This document shows, one piece after another, positions 9,415 through 17,815 of a DNA stretch of 64,000 nt; positions within the stretch are counted from its first letter, which is position 1; every line of letters starts with the position of its first letter. The notes under the pieces are model-generated. The model was not told where the DNA came from. It ran no database searches and saw only the letters and a program-made list of their open reading frames with translations. Position numbers and translations under genes: made by a program. Source of the DNA: DASPNH01 sp035626675 (GTDB lineage: Bacteria; Desulfobacterota; Binatia; UBA1149; CAITLU01); contig DASPNH010000125.1 of NCBI GenBank assembly GCA_035626675.1, positions 38,733-102,732 on the forward strand, in the 5' to 3' direction.

Positions 9415-10983
9415 TCAGCGCGCGGCCGCGTCGCGCGTTGCGCTGGTATTCATGCTGCGCCACGCCAGCACGAGGAAGAGCAGGCCGAGGGTGCCGCCGA
9501 TGGCGCCGCCGGTCAGCATGGCGGGACGAAGGCCGCCGAGCAGGATCGACATCTTGCCCATGCCATAGGGCCCCAGAGCAAGACCGACGAAGGTCAGCAC
9601 CAGAAGGTAGGCCGCGCCGGCGACGCCGCGCAGGCGCGCCGGCACCAGGTCGTGCACGGTGGAGATTCCCGCGCCGATCCACAGGGAAGCGGTCATCGTC
9701 AGAGGGATGTTGGCCACGTAGGCGACCAGCTTGTGCTCGGTGGTGAGCATCAGCAGCAATAGCGGGAAGGGCAGCACCGCGCTGAGCATGCCGGTGTAGA
9801 GGCGGCCATAGGGCGAGCGCTGGTGCCACCAGTCGGCGAGGGCGCCGCCGGCGGTGACGCCGACCCATCCTGCCGCTGCCGCCGCACCTCCGACGTACAG
9901 CCCCACTTCCGACATCGATACGCCGTGCGCGCGCAGGAAGAACGGCGCGACCCAGTAGCCGATGCCGTAGCTGGCAAAGGACAGGAAGCCGAAGCCCAGC
10001 GCGATCCAGCGCAGCGTCGGATTGCCGACGACGATGTCGGCGTCCTGCGGATGGCGAAGGCGAAGGCTTTGCGTCCAGGATGCGGCTGCGTACACGCCGA
10101 TCCCGAGCGCGCTCCACTGCGCGCCGTCGCCGGTGATCGCGACCATCGCCCACGACGCCGCTGCAACCACGACGGCGATGACGAGGTTGCGGGTCACGGC
10201 CGAGGTTCCGCCCACGCCGTGCAGGTGCATCAGCGTCAGCGGCGGAATGACCGAGCTGAGCTCGCGGGCGAACTCGCGCCAGATCTGCGCCGCCGTCAGC
10301 GTCGCCGAGGCACGCGCCGGCTCACGCAGCGTCCGCACCCAGATCGCCAGCAGGATGCCCGGCAGTCCGACGGCGAAGAACGCGACCTGCCATCCGCGCA
10401 GGCCGAACGGCGCGGTCGTGCCGGCCCAGGCCGTGTCCCATCGGTCGACGATCTGGCCGCCCAGCATCAGTCCGAGGCCGGCGCCGATGTAGATGCCGCT
10501 CGAGTAGACGGCCATGGCGGTGGCGCGCCGCGCCGGCGGGAAATAGTCCGACAGCAGCGAATAGGCCGCCGGAGACGCACTGGCCTCGCCGACGCCGACG
10601 CCGATGCGCGCGATGGCGATCTCGGCGAAGTTGCGCGCCAGCCCCGAGGCCGCCGTCATCGCGCTCCAGAACGCCAGGCCGATGGCGATCAGGCTGCGCC
10701 GGGTCCATAAATCGGCCAGGCGGCCGAGAGGGATGCCGAAGAGCGCGTAGAAGACGGCGAACGCGGTTCCGAAAAGGAAGCCCATCTGTGCGTCGTTCAG
10801 ACCCAGGTCCGCCTTGATGTGGTCGTTGAGGATGGAGAGGATCTGGCGGTCCAGGAAATTGAAGACGTAGACCAGGACGAGCACGAACAATGCGTAGCCG
10901 GGATAGCCACCGCCAAGGGCCGAGTCTGTCGGCGCCGAGGGCTGAGAGGAGCGATCGCCATCCATGCAGGAGCGAACCTGCAT
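9415..10983 (-). CDS. MFS transporter (spinster-like)
   Basis: A 522-residue major facilitator protein with twelve predicted helices. The spinster-family opening 'FNFLDRQILSILNDHIKADLGL' region, the loop-2/3 motif 'GRLADLWTRRSLI' and 'GEASASPAAYSLLSDYFP' are all visible. This group includes lipid and drug exporters, and the substrate is unknown. The start could be 10983 or 10965; neither has a clear binding site. A 107-nt gap separates it from the divergent methyltransferase gene. Confidence 0.9.
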   Translation of the reverse strand: MQVRSCMDGDRSSQPSAPTDSALGGGYPGYALFVLVLVYVFNFLDRQILSILNDHIKADLGLNDAQMGFLFGTAFAVFYALFGIPLGRLADLWTRRSLIAIGLAFWSAMTAASGLARNFAEIAIARIGVGVGEASASPAAYSLLSDYFPPARRATAMAVYSSGIYIGAGLGLMLGGQIVDRWDTAWAGTTAPFGLRGWQVAFFAVGLPGILLAIWVRTLREPARASATLTAAQIWREFARELSSVIPPLTLMHLHGVGGTSAVTRNLVIAVVVAAASWAMVAITGDGAQWSALGIGVYAAASWTQSLRLRHPQDADIVVGNPTLRWIALGFGFLSFASYGIGYWVAPFFLRAHGVSMSEVGLYVGGAAAAAGWVGVTAGGALADWWHQRSPYGRLYTGMLSAVLPFPLLLLMLTTEHKLVAYVANIPLTMTASLWIGAGISTVHDLVPARLRGVAGAAYLLVLTFVGLALGPYGMGKMSILLGGLRPAMLTGGAIGGTLGLLFLVLAWRSMNTSATRDAAAR

Positions 10984-11090
10984 GAGTCGCGCTGTTCAAG
11001 CCAGCAGCGGACATGCATGTGGCGCCGCGATCGTCGGATGAATCACGCAGTCCTGACAAGCACAGGGATACGCGACCGGTGCGGCGATCG

Positions 11091-11966
11091 ATGAATCGCA
11101 CCGCACCAGCCGCTTGCGACGCGGGCCGCCAGCCGGTGCTCGAGAGCTGCCCGCTGTGCGGCAGCCAAAGCGCGGCGATCGTGGCCGAGCACGAGGCCCT
11201 GTGGGTGCGCTGCGACTGTGGTCTCGTCTACAAGCGCGCCGGCGGGCAAGGCTCGGGCGGAGCGACCGAGGATCCGGGCTCGCTCGGCCACGGCTACGAT
11301 GCCGACTATTTCCGCACCTACGCGCGGCGCCGCAACCGCCGCATCCGCAAGTCGCGCACGCAGATCCTGGACGCGCTCGAACACGTCGATGCCGTCAGGC
11401 TCCTCGACGTGGGCTGCTCACTGGGCTACACGCTGGAAGCGGCGCGGGCACTGGGACTGGAGGCCGCCGGCGTCGACGTCAGCGAGCATGCCCTGACGCA
11501 CTGTCGCGCGCTCGGCTTCGAGGCCAGGCGCGGCACTCTCGAGCAGCTGCCGTTTGCCGAGGCGGCCTTCGACGTGGCCATCCTCAAGCACGTCTTCGAG
11601 CACACCGCCGCGCCGCGCGCCGCACTGGCCGAGCTCCGGCGCGTGCTGAGGCCGGGGGGCGCCGCCTTCTTTGCCGTTCCGAATGCCGGCTACTTTCAGG
11701 TCGCGCGCGGCCGATCGCGCTTCTTTTCCGGCGAAGGCGGAGCCGCGCACTTTGTCTGTTATTCGCCCGACACCCTGAAGCGCATGCTGCGCGAGGAGGG
11801 CTTCGACCCTGCCGCGCTCCATCCGTGCCTGCTGCACCGCAGCGCAGGCGCACCGGCGCGTCGGTTGCTGGAAGCGGTCGCGCTGCCGGTTCGATGGCCG
11901 GCGTCCCGGATTCGCACCGTGTGGGCGCTGCGCAAGGAGTTCTGGCTCGTGGCGGTCCGCCGATGA
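11091..11966 (+). CDS. class I SAM-dependent methyltransferase with N-terminal zinc ribbon
   Basis: A 291-residue protein. The N-terminus carries a likely zinc ribbon (CPLCG at 20-24 with Cys42 and Cys44). It is followed by a Rossmann methyltransferase domain with motif I LLDVGCSLGY near 102-111, the acidic loop GVDVSEHAL, and the later ELRRVLRPGG typical of UbiE-like enzymes. This layout is common among methyltransferases found near polysaccharide and surface-lipid genes. The substrate is not evident here. The ATG at 11091 sits at the start of the conserved part. The divergent upstream neighbour is the MFS gene. Confidence 0.87.
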   Translation: MNRTAPAACDAGRQPVLESCPLCGSQSAAIVAEHEALWVRCDCGLVYKRAGGQGSGGATEDPGSLGHGYDADYFRTYARRRNRRIRKSRTQILDALEHVDAVRLLDVGCSLGYTLEAARALGLEAAGVDVSEHALTHCRALGFEARRGTLEQLPFAEAAFDVAILKHVFEHTAAPRAALAELRRVLRPGGAAFFAVPNAGYFQVARGRSRFFSGEGGAAHFVCYSPDTLKRMLREEGFDPAALHPCLLHRSAGAPARRLLEAVALPVRWPASRIRTVWALRKEFWLVAVRR

Positions 11967-12243
11967 GCCACGATACCCGCCGAAAGCTGAGGGCAACCGG
12001 TGTAACCATCACACCGTCGAGTGCAGACCCCCGGAGGCGTGACGGCGAGGATGCACGAGCGAAGGGACAAAAATGCGACGTTTCACTCGTAGACACGCAT
12101 TCAGAATAGGCCGCGACCGCGGCTCGTCTTACTGACTCCACGAGCACCTTGTACGATCGGACATGTCTCGAGTGGGCGGCGGATCTGCGCCGCTCTACTG
12201 GAGAGATGCGAAAGCGTACGAATTGCACAGCAAGGAGACACAC

Positions 12244-12576
12244 ATGAAGACCAAGCAGCTTGCGATTCCGATGGCGATGGCGATCGCCATGTTTGCAACC
12301 GTGACCGTGGCCAATGCCGACATGGCCGTCACCACCAAGACCACGACCTACTCGGGCACCGTATCCGAGATCAACCCCGGCAGCTCGACGATGATCCTGA
12401 AGTCGGAGACCTCTCCGACTCCGGTGACCTACTCGTTCACGCCGCAGACGGTGTTCGTGGATTCCGCTGGCAACACCGTCACCGTGGATGCCATCCGATC
12501 CAAGCCGGTCAACGTCGAGTACATCACCGAGGGCGACAAGACGGTCGTCCGCAAGGTGACCGTCATCAACAAGTAA
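12244..12576 (+). CDS. small exported beta-rich protein, paralog A
   Basis: A 110-residue protein with a signal peptide cleaved near VANADM. The mature part is short and beta-rich, with 'YSGTVSEINPGSS', 'ILKSE' and 'TPQTVFVDSAGNTV'. It has no cysteines and no known motif. A good AAGGAG site precedes the ATG at 12244. The next gene (12712) encodes a clear paralog, so this is a tandem duplication. The 277 nt upstream (11967-12243) hold no convincing gene. The function is unknown; a small periplasmic or envelope protein fits. Confidence 0.8.
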   Translation: MKTKQLAIPMAMAIAMFATVTVANADMAVTTKTTTYSGTVSEINPGSSTMILKSETSPTPVTYSFTPQTVFVDSAGNTVTVDAIRSKPVNVEYITEGDKTVVRKVTVINK

Positions 12577-12622
12577 CCGCGTCTGCACTGCAGACGTCGC
12601 GTCTGAGATGACCGCATGAAGG

Positions 12623-12665
12623 ACCGGCATGCGGTGCGAGATGTACGTTTCGCACGCATGCCGGT
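12623..12665 (+). other. long hairpin between the paralogous exported-protein genes
   Basis: Arms 12623-12639 and 12650-12665 pair over 16 bp, with a single bulged G. The loop is about 10 nt. It lies in the spacer between paralogs A and B, about 50 nt before the start of B. No T-run follows, so it is not a standard terminator. It could stabilise the upstream mRNA end or control the downstream gene. Confidence 0.6.
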
Positions 12666-12711
12666 TTGCGGTTTTGGCGGGCGCACAACCCCAAGGAAAC
12701 AGGAAGGACCA

Positions 12712-13095
12712 ATGAAAATCACCAACCCCCTCTGGCTTTCTCTTACCGCAGGCATCGCACTGACGGCCGGCGTGGCTGCCGCCCAGACCGTGGTGACCAC
12801 GGGACCGACGACGTACACGGGCGTGGTGTCGGAGATCAATCCGACGGCCAACACCATCATCCTGAAGTCGGAAGCCGCCCCGGCGCCGGTCACCTACACC
12901 TACACGCCGCAGACCGTGTTCGTGGACGCCTCGGGCAATACGGTCTCGTACGAGGCCATCCGCAACGTTCCGGTGACGGTGGAGTACTCGGAGCAGGGCG
13001 GCCGCACGGTCGTCACCCGCGTCGTCGCCACCAAGAGCACGGGCCCGGGCATGATCCAGAAGAAGACGGTGACTCGAACTGAAACCATCGACTGA
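12712..13095 (+). CDS. small exported beta-rich protein, paralog B
   Basis: A 127-residue protein with a signal peptide (core 'LTAGIALTAGVAAAQ', cleavage near AAAQ). The mature part matches paralog A closely: shared blocks are GVVSEINP, IILKSE, 'TPQTVFVDASGNTV' and a final 'TVVTRVV'. B has an extra basic tail of about 15 residues ending in 'VTRTETID'. GGAAGGACC precedes the ATG. It is flanked by hairpins on both sides and followed by a ferritin-like gene on the same strand. The function is unknown. Confidence 0.82.
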   Translation: MKITNPLWLSLTAGIALTAGVAAAQTVVTTGPTTYTGVVSEINPTANTIILKSEAAPAPVTYTYTPQTVFVDASGNTVSYEAIRNVPVTVEYSEQGGRTVVTRVVATKSTGPGMIQKKTVTRTETID

Positions 13096-13111
13096 TCGAT
13101 CGATGGACGCA

Positions 13112-13149
13112 CGCGGCCGGGACGGTTCGACGCGCCCGTCCCGGCCGCG
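13112..13149 (+). other. GC-rich 13-bp hairpin after paralog B
   Basis: Arms 13112-13124 and 13137-13149 are perfect complements with a 12-nt loop. It lies in the 82-nt gap between paralog B and the ferritin-like gene. No T-run follows, so it could act as an mRNA-end or pause structure rather than a simple terminator. Confidence 0.55.
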
Positions 13150-13177
13150 AGCACCGTTCCGAGAAAGGGAGCCGACG

Positions 13178-13720
13178 ATGGCCGAGAACCAGCCTTTCCT
13201 CACCGACATCCAGACCATTCGTGAACGCGCGCGCCGGCACATCGAACAGGGTGCCGTGACGGCAGCGTACAAGGCGGACCGCGAAACGGTCCTGCGCCTG
13301 CTCAACGAGGCACTGGCAACAGAAATCGTCTGCGTGCTGCGCTACAAGCGCCACTACTTCATGGCCAGCGGCCTGAACGCCACCAGCGTGGCCACCGAGT
13401 TCCAGGAGCACGCGACGGAGGAACAGGGTCACGCCGACGAGATTGCGCAGCGCATCGTGCAGCTGAACGGCGAGCCCAACTTCAACCCCGAGGGAATCCT
13501 CAGTCGCAGCCACGCCGAGTACATCGAGGGCACGACGCTGCTCGAGATGATCAAGGAAGACCTCGTGGCCGAACGTGTGGCGATCGACAGCTACACCGAG
13601 ATGATCCAGTACATAGGCCACGACGATCCGACCACGACTCGCATGCTGGAAGGCATCCTCGCCACCGAGGAAGAGCATGCCGACGACCTCCAGTCCCTGA
13701 TCGAGGAAATGGGCTCGTAG
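13178..13720 (+). CDS. ferritin-like (bacterioferritin-family) protein
   Basis: A 180-residue four-helix-bundle protein. The di-iron ligand pattern is present across the helices: 'EALATEIVCVLRYKRHYF', 'EHATEEQGHADEI', 'EDLVAERVAI' and 'EEEHADDL'. It is expected to store or oxidise iron, or to act as a Dps-like stress protein in the cytoplasm. The ATG at 13178 follows GAAAGGGA. It is the last plus-strand gene before a REP-like hairpin at 13724-13777 and the convergent protease gene. Confidence 0.88.
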   Translation: MAENQPFLTDIQTIRERARRHIEQGAVTAAYKADRETVLRLLNEALATEIVCVLRYKRHYFMASGLNATSVATEFQEHATEEQGHADEIAQRIVQLNGEPNFNPEGILSRSHAEYIEGTTLLEMIKEDLVAERVAIDSYTEMIQYIGHDDPTTTRMLEGILATEEEHADDLQSLIEEMGS

Positions 13721-13723
13721 CCG

Positions 13724-13777
13724 AAAAAGGGGTCAGGCACTTTTCCGGCAGCGGAAAAGGCGCCTGATTCCTTTTTT
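13724..13777. repeat. REP-like inverted repeat (GGGGTCAGGCAC type)
   Basis: Imperfect arms 13724-13747 and 13752-13777 surround a 4-nt loop. The left arm carries AAGGGGTCAGGCAC and the right arm ends in a T-run. It fills the gap between two convergent genes, so it can act as a two-way terminator. The core is shared with repeats at 27813-27955, 35774-35829 and 42438-42449. Confidence 0.8.
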
Positions 13778-13778
13778 T

Positions 13779-15644
13779 CTACTCGAACGTCGTCGCCGTC
13801 AGCTGGAAGGGGATCGTCAGATTCCCCGAGAAGCGGTCCACGAGCACGTGCCACGTGCCCGGCGCGGGATTGGTCACCTCGATTTCCTCGAACATGCCGC
13901 CGTTGAAGGACGCGGCGTCGAAGACGGCGGTGGTCGGCGGCGTTCCCTGCCTCGCGAAGATGTCCAGGTCGTTGCCGCTGGTCTGCCGTCCGTTGAGCGT
14001 GATGCGCAGCAGCGCCGTGCCGGACGCAACCTCCAAGCTCATCGTCGTCACCATCACCGGATCTTCGAGAAGGGCGATCAGCGACGCCACGATCGCTTCG
14101 TGCTCGTTGAGCTGGCAGGCGATCAGCGTTGTGGTGTCGGTGACGCCGGCGCAGGTACCGCCGAAGCCTCCCTGCAGATCGAGCTCGGCCACGAGCGCGT
14201 CGTCACAGGCTGCGCCGATGGCAGCGGCGACCTCGTCCTCGGCCGTGACCAGCAGCGCCAGCGCCCTGGCATCGGGACAGCTCGTGGTCTTTTGCTGACC
14301 GCGCTGGGCCTGACACTTGGTCAGCGCCTTGAGCGCGGTCTTGGTGTAGTCCGCCATCGCGGCGGCGATGCCCTCCTGGCACGCCTGCTGATCCAGATCG
14401 CCGACCGGGCCGCTGGGCTCGGAATCGGCGTACTCGACGTCGAGCATTTCGGCGACGGCCGCCTGGCCCGCCGACAGGATGCACGAGGCGACATCTGCCG
14501 CGTTGACAGCGCCCGCGCACGCTCCGTCCACGCCGATGTTGTGGATGACGTGCTCGGGGCAGCGCGTGGCGATCTTGTCGGCGTCGATCTTGGCTGCCAG
14601 CTGCGCGATGCGCGCTGCAGTGCCGGCGTCGGGGCAAGGTCCGGCCTGCTCGGCGGCACCCACCGCGTCCAGGCACGCCTGCTCCAGGACCAGACGGCGC
14701 GAAACGTAGCGGCTGTAGTGCTTTGCGATCTCCTTTCGGCAGGCGACCTCGGAGCGGACGAAGAACGCGAAGTCGATGGACGTCTCGACCGTTGCCGGCT
14801 CGCCCACCTGCGAGATGGTTCCGCAGCTCGTGGTGCCCAGGTCGGAGCCGCCGACGCCCTGGATGAAATCGCGATAGAAGAACACGTCGGTGTCGAACGA
14901 AAGATCGCTCGGCAGGCACGCGTCGGACAGGCCGCCCGAAGTGATGCCTGCGACGGTTTCGGTCCCGGAGACCTTAATGAAAAGCGGCCCGCCCGAATCG
15001 CCGCTGCAGGTGTTGGAGTCGACGCCCGGAAGATCCAGCGGCGACTCGAAGGCCCAGCACACGTGCGCGTCCTCGGGCACCTCGCCGGCGCAGCTCTGAA
15101 TCTCGACGCTGCCCTGGCGCAGCATCCCGTTGTCGGCGGAGCCGCCGCTGGTGATTCCGAATCCGGCCACCTCTGCGCCGGTGCCGAAAGCGGGAGTGCC
15201 GGTCGTGTTGATCGGCGTGGGCGAAACGCCGGTGACCGGCGCGGACAGGCCGAGGACCGCGACGTCGCCTGCGGTCGCGAACTCGTAATCGGGGTGGACG
15301 GTGATGGTCTGGATCCCGACGATGCCGACGTTCTGCAGATAGACGGCGCGTGTGGCGGTCGAAGGCGTGCCGCAGGTGGCGAAGGTGCTGCCGGTGCACA
15401 CGCAATGCGCTGCCGTCAGGAAGGTCTGGCAGCCGATGAGCGTGCCGGTGCACACCTGCGCGAAGCTGGTCCCGCTGCGCGTCAGGAGGGCGCCGGTGGT
15501 GGGCCGGTCCAGGGTCGTCAGGCCGTTGGTGATGCGCGGCAGAGGCCGCGAAGGCGTCGCCTGCTCCGCGGGCGCGCCAGTCGCTGCCAGCAGCAGCGAT
15601 GACAGCGCAATGGAGGCTCGGATCGAGGTGGCTGGCGACGACAT
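13779..15644 (-). CDS. secreted trypsin-like protease with two six-Cys repeats and a PPC-like domain
   Basis: A 621-residue modular protein. After a signal peptide (cleavage near residue 26) comes an S1 protease domain (about 38-270) with the full triad: His80 in TAAHC, Asp127 in GDVAVLGL, and Ser217 in GDSGGP. Two Cys-rich helical units follow, at about 302-400 and 422-525. Their cysteines (302, 324, 337, 362, 376, 388 and 422, 444, 456, 480, 498, 510) line up at an offset of about 120. The tail (about 530-621) looks like a pre-peptidase C-terminal beta-sandwich, with NDLDIFARQG and 'PGTWHVLVDRF'. It is expected to act outside the cell. Confidence 0.85.
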   Translation of the reverse strand: MSSPATSIRASIALSSLLLAATGAPAEQATPSRPLPRITNGLTTLDRPTTGALLTRSGTSFAQVCTGTLIGCQTFLTAAHCVCTGSTFATCGTPSTATRAVYLQNVGIVGIQTITVHPDYEFATAGDVAVLGLSAPVTGVSPTPINTTGTPAFGTGAEVAGFGITSGGSADNGMLRQGSVEIQSCAGEVPEDAHVCWAFESPLDLPGVDSNTCSGDSGGPLFIKVSGTETVAGITSGGLSDACLPSDLSFDTDVFFYRDFIQGVGGSDLGTTSCGTISQVGEPATVETSIDFAFFVRSEVACRKEIAKHYSRYVSRRLVLEQACLDAVGAAEQAGPCPDAGTAARIAQLAAKIDADKIATRCPEHVIHNIGVDGACAGAVNAADVASCILSAGQAAVAEMLDVEYADSEPSGPVGDLDQQACQEGIAAAMADYTKTALKALTKCQAQRGQQKTTSCPDARALALLVTAEDEVAAAIGAACDDALVAELDLQGGFGGTCAGVTDTTTLIACQLNEHEAIVASLIALLEDPVMVTTMSLEVASGTALLRITLNGRQTSGNDLDIFARQGTPPTTAVFDAASFNGGMFEEIEVTNPAPGTWHVLVDRFSGNLTIPFQLTATTFE

Positions 15645-15657
15645 GCCGCCGACCGGT

Positions 15658-16371
15658 TTACTCCAGCGGCGAGTCGCTTTCGATACCCAACGTCCGAACG
15701 GTCGCCGACAGGGGTACGGTGGTCGGATCGGGTGAAGTGCGCAGCAGCAGATCTCCGCCCGTCATCGTCACGCCGAACCAGTAATGCTCGTTCTTGCAGT
15801 GATGCAGGCGATGGTTGCGCCACAGGCGCTTGAAGTACTCGGACTTGGGCCGGTAGCGAGTGTGCACGAGGAAATGCACCCACTCGTAGCGCAGCGACAT
15901 CAGCATGTAGAAGGACAGGCCGGTCAGGGCCAGGCCGAGCGTCGGCATGAGACCGGCGAAGATGAGCAGCAGCAGCGGCAGCGAGAGGAAGAAGCCCTGA
16001 ACCGGAATGAACAGGATCTCCAGGTTCCAGGGATCGCGGTGATGGGCGCGGTGCTTGATCGGAACCCGGAAGTCCAGCGTCCAGCGGCCGATGCGAACGG
16101 GCTCGTAGTGCAGGATGAAGACGTGGATGAGCCACTCCTGCACCGGCCACAGCGCGAAGATCGTCGCGCACAAGGCGAGATCCCATACCGAGAAGCCGCC
16201 GGCGACGGCGCGCGCCGTCAGCACGATGGCATTGGCGGTGAGCAGGAAACGGGGGCTGCCGTGTCGTACGAACACCCGCGCGGCTTCGGCCAGCGTGCGC
16301 GGACTCTCGGGCGCCGACAAGGCGGCGGCGTCGACGGAGAAGTCGGTATCGGCAGTTACGGCTCGGCTCAT
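15658..16371 (-). CDS. fatty acid hydroxylase / sterol desaturase family protein
   Basis: A 237-residue membrane protein with about four hydrophobic segments. It carries the histidine boxes of the di-iron hydroxylase superfamily: HRAHH, HFLVHTRY and HRLHHCKNEHYWFG. It would insert oxygen into a lipid such as a fatty acid or sterol at the inner membrane. It ends 13 nt before the start of the downstream protease gene, so the two may be cotranscribed. The last His box is close to that of carotenoid and sterol hydroxylases, but the substrate is not decided. Confidence 0.88.
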   Translation of the reverse strand: MSRAVTADTDFSVDAAALSAPESPRTLAEAARVFVRHGSPRFLLTANAIVLTARAVAGGFSVWDLALCATIFALWPVQEWLIHVFILHYEPVRIGRWTLDFRVPIKHRAHHRDPWNLEILFIPVQGFFLSLPLLLLIFAGLMPTLGLALTGLSFYMLMSLRYEWVHFLVHTRYRPKSEYFKRLWRNHRLHHCKNEHYWFGVTMTGGDLLLRTSPDPTTVPLSATVRTLGIESDSPLE

Positions 16372-16437
16372 TCGTGGTCCTCGGCGCTCGTGCGCGAGGC
16401 AGCTTGGCCTACGCGCCGGCCTTTGTCACGGCCCCAT

Positions 16438-17790
16438 CTACTCCGAAGCGGCGGCGTCGGCGGCGGGGGAGGGCGGCGGCGACTGCGCGGCTGCTTCGGC
16501 AGCGTTCCTCTCGGCTTCGGCCGCGGCAGCGGCGGCAGCGCCGCTGCGCATGGACTCGACGGCATCACGCTGCGACTTGGCCTCGGCCGGGCGTCCGGCC
16601 TTCTCGAGTGCCCTTGCCAGCGCTTCGCGGTTCTCGGGCACGCTCGGCGCGAGCTCGACCGACTTCGACAATGAGGTGACTGCGGCCGCTGCGTCGCCCT
16701 GATCGAGTTTGACCAGCCCGATGCTGTAGTAGGCCTGCGGCGCCAGCGAGGCATCGATCTCATAGGCACGCGTGAAGGCCGGCAGCGCCAGCTCCGGGCG
16801 CGCCAGATCGCGATAGAGCGAGCCGCGGTTGTAGTAAAGGCCGGCCGCCAGGCGCCGCGTCTCGGCCGGCTTGTCGGCCAGCGGCTCGGGGATCTTGGCG
16901 AGCGCGGCATCGTAGGCAGCCAGGGCGCGCTCGAGCAGTCCGTACCGCTGATAGATGGAGCCGAGGCGCGCATGGCTCTCGGCCTTGTCCGGTTTCTCGG
17001 CAACGGCCTTCTCGTAGGGCCTGACCTTGTCGGCGAGCATCGCACGCGCAGAGTCGGCCTGACGCCGGGCCTTGGGATCGGCGGGATTCATCTGCGCGGC
17101 CTGTTCCAGCCGCGCGATGCCGCGTCCGAAATCGTCGGCGGCGCAGTAGGTGATGCCGAGCGCCTGCACGAACTCATGGCGCGTGGGCGCCAGCGCCACC
17201 GCCTTCTCGAGGGCCTTGACGGCTGCCGCATGATCCTCGCGGCCTCGATGCGCCCAGCCCAGGTAGTACCAGGCCACTGCGTTGTCGGGCTGCATCTCGA
17301 GCACACGCTCGGCAGAGGCGGCCGCGTCGCGGAAAGACTGGATCGTGACGTAGATGCGCATCAGCTCGGCGTGTGGCTCGGGCGAGGCCGGCGCCAGCTC
17401 GGAGGCGCGCTTGCAGTCGCCGGCCGCGTCGAACCACTCGCCGCGTGCGACGTGCTCGCGGCAGCGGGCAAGGTGGTGGGCAGGATCGTTCTGGTCGAAG
17501 GCTGCGCCGACAGGAGCCGCAACGGCCGGAATGCTGACGCCGCCCACGCCCGTGTACTGGCCGGGAGTCGCCGTCGCCGCAGCGCCCGCGCTCTGCAGCT
17601 GCTCGGCCGACACACCCTCGATGCCTTTTGCCGGCACGCCCTGCAGCGTGGCAGCAGGCGCCTGATCCTTCTTCTTGTCGTCGCCGCCCGTCATCGAGCA
17701 CGCAGCGACAGTGAGCGCCAGCACTGCGGCGACGCTGTGGGAGGCGAAAACGCAAAGTTGGCGAGCGTAGGAGACTTGGCCAGAAGTCAT
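16438..17790 (-). CDS. TPR-repeat lipoprotein
   Basis: A 450-residue protein with a lipoprotein signal (Cys31 after LTVAA). It then has at least six tetratricopeptide repeats from about 105 to 400, for example 'NAVAWYYLGWAHRGREDHAA' and 'PQAYYSIGLVKLDQGDAA'. The end is low-complexity and rich in Ala, Pro and Glu. TPR lipoproteins usually scaffold outer-membrane assembly or export machines. The ATG at 17790 follows GGGAGAAAG. The beta-lactamase-fold hydrolase gene upstream ends 25 nt before this start, so the two probably form an operon. Confidence 0.88.
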   Translation of the reverse strand: MTSGQVSYARQLCVFASHSVAAVLALTVAACSMTGGDDKKKDQAPAATLQGVPAKGIEGVSAEQLQSAGAAATATPGQYTGVGGVSIPAVAAPVGAAFDQNDPAHHLARCREHVARGEWFDAAGDCKRASELAPASPEPHAELMRIYVTIQSFRDAAASAERVLEMQPDNAVAWYYLGWAHRGREDHAAAVKALEKAVALAPTRHEFVQALGITYCAADDFGRGIARLEQAAQMNPADPKARRQADSARAMLADKVRPYEKAVAEKPDKAESHARLGSIYQRYGLLERALAAYDAALAKIPEPLADKPAETRRLAAGLYYNRGSLYRDLARPELALPAFTRAYEIDASLAPQAYYSIGLVKLDQGDAAAAVTSLSKSVELAPSVPENREALARALEKAGRPAEAKSQRDAVESMRSGAAAAAAAEAERNAAEAAAQSPPPSPAADAAASE

Positions 17791-17815
17791 GAGCTTTCTC
17801 CCGTTGTCTTTCTGC

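Noticed and set aside
11963..12109. A 48-residue frame overlapping the methyltransferase stop by ATGA
   Set aside because: It has an attractive overlap but no binding site and a charged composition with no match to a known peptide.
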